Below, piece by piece: positions 1 to 7,988 of a DNA stretch of 64,000 nucleotides. Position 1 is the first letter of the stretch. Every line of letters begins with the position of its first letter. Below the pieces are notes generated by a model. It had not been told where the DNA came from. It did not search any database and saw nothing but the letters and a program-made list of their open reading frames with translations. The translations under genes were made by a program, and so were the position numbers. Source of the stretch: Xylanibacter rarus (GTDB taxonomy: Bacteria > Bacteroidota > Bacteroidia > Bacteroidales > Bacteroidaceae); assembly GCF_001275135.1 (NCBI RefSeq), contig NZ_LFQU01000010.1, positions 1 to 64,000 of the forward strand, read 5' to 3'.

Positions 1-405
1 AAAAATATCAATGTGGAATTTATATGTATCCTCATCGTTCTTCACGCTGAACTCCACGTGCTTTCTGTCGCGTTTAGGCTGCGTTATCTTGAAGTCCTCT
101 GTCACGCCGCTGAAGTTGAGCCCCTTTCCGCCTCCGTAAGGCACGTTGTAAGCTCTGCCGAAGTAGGGCAGATACGACACCACGCTGTCGCCTTTAATCC
201 TCAGGTCGAAGTCTGCCGTCAGCTGTACCGACATGCTCCTCGTAGGGTGAGCTGTCTGCACGTTTATCTTGAAGTCGCGGTTGCACACCGCCCTGCTTAT
301 CATCTTGGCCTTCTCCTGTTTCTTCCTGTCATTCTGTTGCCTGTCCGTCGTGGCGCATGCCACAAGAATTATTGCCGCGGTTATTATAAATAAAATCCTT
401 TTCAT
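1..405 (-). CDS. DUF4251 family lipoprotein, 3' end outside window
   Basis: The frame is open from the ATG at 403-405 down to base 1, so only the first 135 codons are present. The N-terminus is a short hydrophobic signal ending in a lipobox-like ILVAC, so a lipidated periplasmic or outer-membrane protein is expected. The segment around residues 73-95 reads as LPYFGRAYNVPYGGGKGL, the characteristic PYFGRAY...YGG core of DUF4251 proteins of Bacteroidales. The family has no assigned function. The gene is transcribed away from the rest of the window, and its promoter would lie in the AT-rich stretch just above 405. Confidence 0.8.
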   Translation of the reverse strand, partial: MKRILFIITAAIILVACATTDRQQNDRKKQEKAKMISRAVCNRDFKINVQTAHPTRSMSVQLTADFDLRIKGDSVVSYLPYFGRAYNVPYGGGKGLNFSGVTEDFKITQPKRDRKHVEFSVKNDEDTYKFHIDIF

Positions 406-637
406 ATGTCACATCAAAAATAAATTTCTTTCATTCCGTTTCCTGTCGTTCGCCTCCTCACATCGTTTCCCGGCTATTAGCCGATGTTGCAAAATTAGCC
501 AATTTCTCATTAAGCCGCCATTCCTCTAAATCTTTTTAAGATAAATTGATTCAAGTTGTTCAAACAGTTGTTTAGCGTGGTTAAAATGTGTCATGAAAAC
601 TTTTGAATAAAACAATAATAATTATTATTAAAGATTA

Positions 638-668
638 TTTGTTCTTTACAAAAAAATATTTAACTTTA
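638..668 (+). promoter_or_regulatory. Bacteroidota-type promoter
   Basis: TTTG at 638-641 and TAACTTTA at 661-668 are separated by 19 bases, matching the TTTG-N19-TAnnTTTG layout of Bacteroidota housekeeping promoters with one mismatch in the last position. It would start a transcript near 675 running into the non-coding region before the 1087 operon. Confidence 0.55.
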
Positions 669-896
669 CCCCCGTTTTAGCACACGCCGATAACTTCATA
701 TGTGGAGTAATTAGGGTGGGTTGAGACACGACATGTAAAAAAGGCGTTTGCAAACGTCTTGTCTTTGACGTCTAAGAATCTCGCAAATTCAAACGATATT
801 GTCAGAGCGCAAGGCAACGTGAACGCCCCGGGATGTGAATTCATTTCGCACTCATTTGTATGCTTCGCAGAGAGTAAGCTGGATTATATTTGCATG

Positions 897-1015
897 ACAA
901 ATGTAGTGTGTATATTCATATCGGCGTGGGCTATAACGTTGTCCGTTCTTCAATATCGGGCAATGCGAGAGCCTTTAGACGTGGGACGGACGGCAGAAGT
1001 ACCCACGCTTTTTTT
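897..1015 (+). ncRNA. structured small RNA with own promoter and terminator
   Basis: A perfect TATATTTG -7 box lies at 885-892, so a transcript would begin near 898. The 3' part folds into nested stems: GCGTGGG (924-930) pairs with CCCACGC (1002-1008) and GTCCGT (941-946) with ACGGAC (986-991), followed by seven T at 1009-1015, a factor-independent terminator. No credible reading frame exists. A promoter of the alternate Bacteroidota type plus terminator fits the described Bacteroidales-1/6S-like RNA, which I suggest but cannot prove. It could instead be an attenuator for the 1087 operon, or the 3' end of a longer RNA started at the promoter at 638-668. tmRNA, RNase P RNA and SRP RNA hallmarks are absent. 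Confidence 0.5.
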
Positions 1016-1086
1016 GTGCCGTAAAAAATTTAATACCAAAAACTATCCGTTTGAGGGTGCTGGCGGTGACTTATTTTATTGCGGCT

Positions 1087-2460
1087 ATGAAAATGAAACC
1101 AAAATTAAAACTGCAGAATCTTTTGTTGGCTGTTTCGGGCTGTGTGGCCTTTATTTCATGTGTTAGTGGTAATACATATAATACATATGTACCAGAATCA
1201 ACAGAAGAATATTTTAAAGATATTGAAGATTTTGATGAAACGTATTTTAGACATGGTGGTGAGGATATAGATGACGAACTTGTACTTTATGTGGATTATT
1301 CTACGTGTAATGTGCTCGGACAGAACTCGCCGTTCTATCAAGCTTTGGTACCATCGTGGGTTGATGCGGCAGACGAATACTATTCAATAAAGGGTGCTCA
1401 GATAACTAAAGAAGAAGGCAATGTTTTTAGCCTGTTGAAGTCAATAACCAACTATGACTACGCTGATCTGAAGACAGCTGCCGAAAAGATGGCCGAGAGC
1501 CGCAACGAGTCGGTACTTCTTACCGACGGTGAGTATTTCCAGAAGTCAATAGCCCTCGGCAACGTCAACAACCCTTACCTTAAAGACGCCTTTACCAAAT
1601 GGCTGAAGAAAGGGCACGATATTTACATCTTTTCAGAGCCGTATCAAGAACCTTATAAAGGAGCAATATATAATAAGAAGCGCTTTTACATAATATTCAC
1701 AGACTCGAGGCTTGAAGGCAACATCTATGATAAAATAACCCAGACAGTGAAGCTTGAGGCCTATCCGCAGGTGGAGATGTTCCACCTTTCGGCAAGTCAC
1801 CCGGCATTGGCAGCAGAAAGCACGCATACTACGCCCAACGAAATGCTTAGCGCACAGGTGAAAGGCTTCGGCACGTTCGAGGCTCAGGAGTGGCAGGTTG
1901 ACTGGGAAGATGCCATTGAGCCTTACATCGTCAATGCCGTGTCAAACAGCACAGGGCAACCGTTGCCTGACGGGGCGGCATTCACCGGCAAGCTGAAAAT
2001 CGACCGCAACAGCTTCGGCGGCTACCGTATTACCGATGTGACGGTGCGTTCGTATGACATAAGCCAAGAATTCACAAATTTCTGCAACGCAAAGAACGCA
2101 GGGCAGAAGGTTGGCGGAAAGATAACACCGACTGAATACAAGAACTTTGTTAAGATAGACGAAAGCGAATTTAAGAAGCACGGTGTGATAGACCTGCATT
2201 TCGACACGCAGAACTTTGACCCGTCGATACTCACAGGCGCCCCATGCACTTATTTCAAGCTTGACATTTGCATATCAAGCACCGAAAACATCTTTAAACA
2301 GTATGAGGCGATGTTTACGTTCGACAGCATCGACCAGCCTGGACAAAAAAACGTCTCGTTGGCCGAGAGCATAAAGCAATGCCTTGCCGAGCCGTCAATC
2401 AAGGATATGATGGCCACCAGTCCCATTTACACAATTTACGTTAAAGCAAACAAACGATAA
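1087..2460 (+). CDS. lipoprotein, first gene of tubulin/actin/TerD operon
   Basis: The protein has 457 residues from the ATG at 1087. An in-frame start at 1051 would place extra residues before the signal peptide, so 1087 is preferred. Residues 1-25 form a signal ending FISC, a lipobox. The mature part is soluble, acidic at first and with no domain I recognise. It opens the long co-directional run; the next gene starts 20 bases after its stop. An envelope-exposed anchor or sensor for the system is a guess from position only. No clear Shine-Dalgarno is visible, as is usual in this phylum. Confidence 0.75.
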   Translation: MKMKPKLKLQNLLLAVSGCVAFISCVSGNTYNTYVPESTEEYFKDIEDFDETYFRHGGEDIDDELVLYVDYSTCNVLGQNSPFYQALVPSWVDAADEYYSIKGAQITKEEGNVFSLLKSITNYDYADLKTAAEKMAESRNESVLLTDGEYFQKSIALGNVNNPYLKDAFTKWLKKGHDIYIFSEPYQEPYKGAIYNKKRFYIIFTDSRLEGNIYDKITQTVKLEAYPQVEMFHLSASHPALAAESTHTTPNEMLSAQVKGFGTFEAQEWQVDWEDAIEPYIVNAVSNSTGQPLPDGAAFTGKLKIDRNSFGGYRITDVTVRSYDISQEFTNFCNAKNAGQKVGGKITPTEYKNFVKIDESEFKKHGVIDLHFDTQNFDPSILTGAPCTYFKLDICISSTENIFKQYEAMFTFDSIDQPGQKNVSLAESIKQCLAEPSIKDMMATSPIYTIYVKANKR

Positions 2461-2480
2461 TCAACTAAAAAACAATAATC

Positions 2481-2867
2481 ATGATACCTGTAACTAATTT
2501 ACAACAAGTAGAACAACTGATGGACAGCACGATGATTTACGCTGTCATAGTGTCAATAGTGGCCATCGCCTTGGCCTTCCTCGTAGCCAACCTTTTCCCG
2601 TGGGAAGGCGGCAACGACCGTTCATACATAAAACGCCGCATAGCATACATCATTATAGGCGTGGTGGCCGTGCTCGGCTTCTGGCTGTATAACGACCTCG
2701 TAGTGACCGACACCATACGCAACGTCGGCTTCCAGAGTATGTTCAAGGCCTGCAACACCAAGTGTCTTTTCATAAACCTCGGCATTTACGTCGTGGTAGG
2801 CGTGGCGTTGATGTTTGTGTTCCGCCGTACAAAGTTCGGCTCTATATTGGGCAAGGTAAAAAAATGA
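2481..2867 (+). CDS. small three-TM membrane protein
   Basis: This 128-residue protein has hydrophobic helices near residues 18-39, 52-69 and 97-115. The linker after helix 1 carries a WEGGNDRSYIKRR stretch, so basic charge sits between helices 1 and 2. No family is recognised. It lies between the lipoprotein gene (20 bases upstream) and the tubulin-like gene (7 bases downstream), so translational coupling is likely. A membrane anchor for the cytosolic tubulin-like and ATPase proteins is a reasonable inference without direct evidence. Confidence 0.7.
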   Translation: MIPVTNLQQVEQLMDSTMIYAVIVSIVAIALAFLVANLFPWEGGNDRSYIKRRIAYIIIGVVAVLGFWLYNDLVVTDTIRNVGFQSMFKACNTKCLFINLGIYVVVGVALMFVFRRTKFGSILGKVKK

Positions 2868-2874
2868 CAAGCGT

Positions 2875-4485
2875 ATGGCACGACAATATTTTGTTTTAGG
2901 AATAGGCGGCACAGGGATGAGGTGCATAGAGGCGCTCATCCACTTGTGTGCGATGGGGATGTTCGACGACACTGAAATACACCTCCTTGCGCTCGACACC
3001 GACAAGAACAACGGCAACTTCTCACGCCTCAAGGAACTGAAAGACGCTTACCTCGAGGCCAAAGGCCGTGACAAGGCAGCACGCACGGCGCTGAAAGACA
3101 CGTTCTTCTCAGCCAATATAAAGTATTATGAGTTCAGTCCCGATTACGAGAACAAAAGCAGCTTTAAGGCTGTGTTCGACTATGACACGACCCAATACAA
3201 CAATCGCGAGGAAGCCGATTTGGCCGACTTGGTGCTGACAAAACAGGTTGAGGACTTTAACCTGCGTCACGGCTACCGCGCCCAGACCCATCTCGGCTCG
3301 ATGATGATGTACCACTCAATCATTGAGGCGGCGCAGTCACAGGCCGGTAACGACATGAAAAACTTTCTCAGTGAACTGACGAAGGCCTCGCAAAACGGCA
3401 ACCCGCGCGTGTTCATCCTCGGTTCGGTGTTCGGCGGCACGGGGGCGTCGTCAATCCCAATCATACCGCAAGCCATAGCCAAGGCCGCCGAGATAATGAG
3501 CAACGGTGCGGCCAATGTGCTGCAAAGCGTGTATTTCGGCTCAACGCTGCTAACGGCTTACTTCAGTTTCAACACACCAAATTCCACCGAACTGGAAAAC
3601 CAGAAAGTGATAGCCACGAGCGACAAGTTCGCCCTCAACTCACAGGTGGCCATGATGTTTTACGACGACGACACAACCGTGAAACAGACCTACCAGAGGT
3701 TTTACATGATAGGCACCGACAATATGGCATGGAACCCGATGGCGCGTAAAGAAGGCAACGCGCAACAGACTATCACCGGAGGCTCGGAACAGAAGAACGA
3801 CTCACACTATATAGAACTTCTTGCCGCCTCGGCCGCCCTTGACTTCTATAACGCTGACGAAAGCAAGCTCGCAGAGAACAAGCGGCTGACCAACACCGAA
3901 TATCTCTACCGCGCCGTTGCCGACGACGGCCGCCTCGACTTTGCCGACTTTGTAGGCACTGAAAGGGAAAAGGAATTCTGCCAGAAGTTCGGTATGCTGA
4001 TAGTCTTCGCACTGTATTGCAACGGTGAAGACGATTTCGTGGAGAGTGTACGTTCAGGCAACCAGAAAGAAATACAAGAGTTTAAGGACATTGACGTCAA
4101 CCAGGTGGAAGCCCTGAAAAACTATTTCCGCCTGTTCTTCGTAAGGAAGACAGGTGGTGGCAGCCTCGAGGAAGGCTGGCTGAAGCAGGTGTACCGCTCG
4201 GCTGGCAGTGACGACAAGTTCCTGTTCAACACCTCACTGTTCAACCCAACATCTTACAAGGAACTGATGAAGATGGATTGGAACGACTCTTTATACCGTA
4301 ACGAAGGCACGGGCAAGGATAACAAGTTCAAGACCGGTCTGTTCGGCTCGAAGTTCAACTCGTTCAAGAAGGAATTCATCAGCGAGAGAGACAGCAACAA
4401 GTCGTGGCAAAACATCACAAACAAAGGCGAACAGCTTTATAAGTTGGTGTTTGACACGCTGGCAAAATTATATAAGTTTAAATAA
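2875..4485 (+). CDS. tubulin/FtsZ-like GTPase family protein
   Basis: This 536-residue protein begins with a strand and glycine loop, GIGGTGMR (residues 8-15), of the type seen at the nucleotide site of tubulin/FtsZ folds. A second glycine-rich loop, GSVFGGTGAS (residues 183-192), stands where FtsZ has its GGGTGSG signature. A LLALDTD segment near residue 38 fits the following strand. This pattern is typical of the prokaryotic 'tubulin-like' (Tubulin_2) group rather than the cell-division FtsZ. It is expected to be cytosolic and to bind GTP, possibly polymerising. It lies between a membrane protein and a large Hsp70/actin-type ATPase. Confidence 0.75.
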   Translation: MARQYFVLGIGGTGMRCIEALIHLCAMGMFDDTEIHLLALDTDKNNGNFSRLKELKDAYLEAKGRDKAARTALKDTFFSANIKYYEFSPDYENKSSFKAVFDYDTTQYNNREEADLADLVLTKQVEDFNLRHGYRAQTHLGSMMMYHSIIEAAQSQAGNDMKNFLSELTKASQNGNPRVFILGSVFGGTGASSIPIIPQAIAKAAEIMSNGAANVLQSVYFGSTLLTAYFSFNTPNSTELENQKVIATSDKFALNSQVAMMFYDDDTTVKQTYQRFYMIGTDNMAWNPMARKEGNAQQTITGGSEQKNDSHYIELLAASAALDFYNADESKLAENKRLTNTEYLYRAVADDGRLDFADFVGTEREKEFCQKFGMLIVFALYCNGEDDFVESVRSGNQKEIQEFKDIDVNQVEALKNYFRLFFVRKTGGGSLEEGWLKQVYRSAGSDDKFLFNTSLFNPTSYKELMKMDWNDSLYRNEGTGKDNKFKTGLFGSKFNSFKKEFISERDSNKSWQNITNKGEQLYKLVFDTLAKLYKFK

Positions 4486-4584
4486 AAAGAAAGGAAGGAG
4501 CAAGAGGGGTAAGAGTAATTGTATGTGTAAAAAAACATTTGTTCAACCTTCTTTAACTTCTTTAATTTCCAAAAAGAAAGAGCC

Positions 4585-7500
4585 ATGTCAAAAGCATTAT
4601 TGATAAAAAGTTACACAGACATAACCACGGGTGGTAAAGGCGTATGGAACGACCTTAACATGGCTGTGTCATACATACAAGGCATAGAGACGGGGAAAAT
4701 CCTTGAAGGCCTGACGGCAGAGAAGTTGGGCACCTTGATTTCAGGAGTGCCTACGCCATGGGCGAGGGCCAAGCTGTTCAAATTCGCCATGCAGACCTTG
4801 GCTGCGCCCGACCCTAACATCAACCAAGCCGGATTATGGCAGTTTTATGGCCTGTTGTACAACGAGTGGAAAGGACTCTTGGCCGTAATAGCCCTCTTCC
4901 CCGATCGCGTGCGCTTCTCCAATCCGTTGAAGATGAACGTCAAGGGAGACGATTACGACATCGCCTCGGCATTCGGGCGTATGCTCTTTGACGAAAAAGA
5001 CCTGTGGAACGACCAGGACGACCCCGACCCTGACCGCCAGCCATACATCCATCTTATATATTACCGCGACCACCTCGTAGGCGGCACCTCGCCGTTCACC
5101 GGCGTTTTCACCGGCGTTGATTACACAAATATAGGCCAGGACGCCAGCGACATATCATGGTACAGAGAAGGCAAGTTCGATGACCCAACGAAATTCCTCA
5201 CTCCAGACCAGTTGCAAAAGGTTTATCTCTTCGTGAAGAACATGAACTGCAACATCGACGCCTTTGAGAAAAAAATAAACTCACAGCGTGGTAACAAGAG
5301 ACCGGTCAGTATCGGCGGTTTCAAGAAAATGAGCCGCGACTGGGAGAACATACTGATGCAGCGCGGCGGAGGCAGGTTGAGGGACAAAGGTCCGATAGCC
5401 AAGTATCCAAACTTGGCCAATCCCTTCTCGCTGTTGTTTAAGAGCGACGTGCCCGTTTATATGAAGCCTGACTTCACTTTCACTTATTCTAACGACGGCG
5501 ATTACCAGAAAATAGGCGACATACAAAGCCTCTTGAGCGACGACAAATATGTGATTGGTTGGACAGAGGAAGCCAACGAACGCCCGAAGCTCGCCGACGG
5601 GTCGGTGTTTCTGCTCAGGGTGAAAGACATACAAAACGGTGACACAAATTATTTCTCGCTGCCGTTGTCAGAGCGCGGCGTTGAAATATTTAAGAACAGT
5701 TTATCAAGCCTTCTCGGATACATCGATGGAGGCAACACAAAACTTACCGCCCAGCTTACTGACTCGGGACAGCTGGCCGTGACTCTCGTAGTGGAAATAG
5801 ACGGACAGTCAGTGACACTGAACACGCGCGAGTATGAAATCGACTGGATGACAGACCTTGGTCACGTAATAATGTGGCCTGACTTCGTGTCAAATAAATG
5901 GAACAAGTATTACCTCTATTCCGAGTTCACTTCAGAAGCTAAGGAACGGTTTACCCCGATATTCAAGACAGCCGGCAAAGACGGGGATTTTGTCCACACT
6001 ATCGACGGCGATTTCTTTACTGGGGATTATGAGCTTAAGCCTGACGAGGAAAAGAAGGTGAAAGTGACAAGACTCCTGACATATCCGCCTGGACAAGGTG
6101 ACGAGCTGCCGAAGTATAACATAATATCGGCCGATGTGCCGATGGCCGGGCTGTCGGCTACGGTGAAAGATACGGGCAAGGATGTGCATGCAGGCTTCTT
6201 GATGTTCCGTCCGCAGGTGGTGAAAGACCTTTCAGATAAAGACCTTCGCGGTAAAGCTGTTGTTGGCATAGATTTCGGCAGCAACAACACTTGCGTGTAT
6301 TTCAAAGATGGGGACAGGAATGCCGAACCTGTGGCTTTCGAGAACAACCGCATGGTGCTCGTTGGCAAGGAAAACACCAATCCTCGTTCAGTGGCCGAAA
6401 TCAATGAACTGTTGTTCTTCAGTAACTATCCTTCAGCCAACGGCCAGTTGAAGTCATGGCTGCATGAGCATGACCCGAGGTATTATGATGCAGGTCAGGA
6501 AGGCGACGAAATAGTAGGAGGGGTGCCGGTGAACAGGCCTAACGTGCGTGTATGCGACATGGATGATTATGAGATAACCACTCAGGCCGGCAAGTTGCAT
6601 TACAACATGAAATGGCTTGACGACGACCGTGGCCGAAGGCGGAAAAGGGCTTTCATCAAGTCAGTGTGGCTTAATGTCTGCGCATACCTTTATAAGAAAA
6701 ACATCTGTCCTGTACGCATTGTATGGAGCTATCCCGGTTCGATGATGGAAGCCGACATATCCGAGATGACGAAAATATTTGAAGAAGCTTGGAAGATAAC
6801 ACCTATAGTTGGAACAAGTAAATTCATGCCCGATGACTATGAAATTCCAACTGAGGCGGAGGCTGTGTGCAGCTTTGCGTTGTCACAAGACTTCGGCCTG
6901 ACGCGCAACAAAATGTTCCTCGGCATCGACGTTGGAGGCAGCACAAGTGACATACTGCTTCTTGCCAACGATGTGAACAACGGCAACAAGCCGACGCTAT
7001 ACAGGGAAAGCTCTGTCCGCCTGGCGGCCGGGGTGTTCTTCAACGCCGTGATAAAGTCGAGACAGTTCCGCGAGGCTCTCTATAACTTCCATGAGAGCAA
7101 GAAGACCGACGTGTACGTCGCCAATATCAAGGAGATGCTCGATGAACCTAAAAAAGCCCCGTATTACCTGAACAGCATTTTCGACCAGCTCAAGAGTACG
7201 GACGACTATGAGGAGTTTTACACTTCGATAGACCAAGATGCCAAGTTCGTATTCACCATCCCGGCATACGTCACAGGCTTGCTTCTCTTTTATTCTGGAA
7301 TGCTCATAGGAAACACCGTTAAGGCCGAAAACTTGGACATCGACAGTGTTGACATATTGTCGTTCGGCAAGGGCGGGCGCCTGTTCCATTGGTTGCGCAA
7401 CTCAGCCGGCGGACGTGCTGCTTCGGAATATTATGCAGAATGTTTGAACGCCGGTGTAGGTCTTGTCATCGACAAGGAAATGAAAGTTAAATACCGTAGC

Positions 7501-7980
7501 GAAATCGAGGTAGACAACAAGGCCGAGGTGGCCAAGGGTTTGGTGGAAGAGTCCAAAGTTGAGAAAAAAGGTGCACATACAGACTCTGACATCTGTGGTG
7601 AAGAGAATGTGAGATATATTGACTCTGAAGGTACGCCGAAGGAGATACGCACCGAAACGGAGTTGACCGGTGATTATTTTGCCAACGACATGAGCAACTT
7701 CGACTTTTCTGGCGTGCCGAATTTCGAGAAGTTCATGAACATCTTCATCGACTTTGTAAGCCGCAGGACGCATCTATATCCGCAGGCCGACAAAGACCTT
7801 CGCGACGACATAGCCGACTTGCCGGCTAGCATTGCCGCTTACATAAAGAAATACGACACGGAGTACATGAAAGTGCGCAAGAACCAGGACAACGGCTTCA
7901 AGTACCACCAGCCGCTAATAATAGCAGAGGGCATCTGTTTCCTCAACAAAACATTGATACAAAAAGCATTCAACCAATAA
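4585..7980 (+). CDS. large protein with C-terminal Hsp70/actin-like ATPase domain
   Basis: This is a 1131-residue protein. Residues 1-550 are of unrecognised fold. From about residue 560 an ASKHA nucleotide-binding core can be followed: phosphate-1 loop GIDFGSNNTC (561-570), phosphate-2 loop GIDVGGSTSD (780-789), and a glycine motif SFGKGGR (926-932) in the place of the adenosine loop. It resembles the actin/Hsp70-like proteins of the SrfB or 'virulence factor' type more than true DnaK, and there is no substrate-binding domain. It is cytosolic. The gene follows the tubulin-like gene by 99 bases and precedes the coiled-coil gene by 8. Confidence 0.75.
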   Translation: MSKALLIKSYTDITTGGKGVWNDLNMAVSYIQGIETGKILEGLTAEKLGTLISGVPTPWARAKLFKFAMQTLAAPDPNINQAGLWQFYGLLYNEWKGLLAVIALFPDRVRFSNPLKMNVKGDDYDIASAFGRMLFDEKDLWNDQDDPDPDRQPYIHLIYYRDHLVGGTSPFTGVFTGVDYTNIGQDASDISWYREGKFDDPTKFLTPDQLQKVYLFVKNMNCNIDAFEKKINSQRGNKRPVSIGGFKKMSRDWENILMQRGGGRLRDKGPIAKYPNLANPFSLLFKSDVPVYMKPDFTFTYSNDGDYQKIGDIQSLLSDDKYVIGWTEEANERPKLADGSVFLLRVKDIQNGDTNYFSLPLSERGVEIFKNSLSSLLGYIDGGNTKLTAQLTDSGQLAVTLVVEIDGQSVTLNTREYEIDWMTDLGHVIMWPDFVSNKWNKYYLYSEFTSEAKERFTPIFKTAGKDGDFVHTIDGDFFTGDYELKPDEEKKVKVTRLLTYPPGQGDELPKYNIISADVPMAGLSATVKDTGKDVHAGFLMFRPQVVKDLSDKDLRGKAVVGIDFGSNNTCVYFKDGDRNAEPVAFENNRMVLVGKENTNPRSVAEINELLFFSNYPSANGQLKSWLHEHDPRYYDAGQEGDEIVGGVPVNRPNVRVCDMDDYEITTQAGKLHYNMKWLDDDRGRRRKRAFIKSVWLNVCAYLYKKNICPVRIVWSYPGSMMEADISEMTKIFEEAWKITPIVGTSKFMPDDYEIPTEAEAVCSFALSQDFGLTRNKMFLGIDVGGSTSDILLLANDVNNGNKPTLYRESSVRLAAGVFFNAVIKSRQFREALYNFHESKKTDVYVANIKEMLDEPKKAPYYLNSIFDQLKSTDDYEEFYTSIDQDAKFVFTIPAYVTGLLLFYSGMLIGNTVKAENLDIDSVDILSFGKGGRLFHWLRNSAGGRAASEYYAECLNAGVGLVIDKEMKVKYRSEIEVDNKAEVAKGLVEESKVEKKGAHTDSDICGEENVRYIDSEGTPKEIRTETELTGDYFANDMSNFDFSGVPNFEKFMNIFIDFVSRRTHLYPQADKDLRDDIADLPASIAAYIKKYDTEYMKVRKNQDNGFKYHQPLIIAEGICFLNKTLIQKAFNQ

Positions 7981-7988
7981 TGTGACGG

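Noticed and set aside
600-1016. tmRNA, RNase P RNA or SRP RNA
   Set aside because: I looked for the tmRNA tag and tRNA-like end, the RNase P core GAGGAAAGTCC and the SRP GGAAGCAGCC loop; none is present.
759-1166. 135-codon plus-strand frame before the lipoprotein gene
   Set aside because: It runs through the structured RNA and terminator and overlaps the lipoprotein gene in another frame; no domain or signal is visible.
2875-4485. Cell-division ftsZ
   Set aside because: The glycine loop differs from GGGTGSG, the length and C-terminus do not fit, and the context is not a division cluster.
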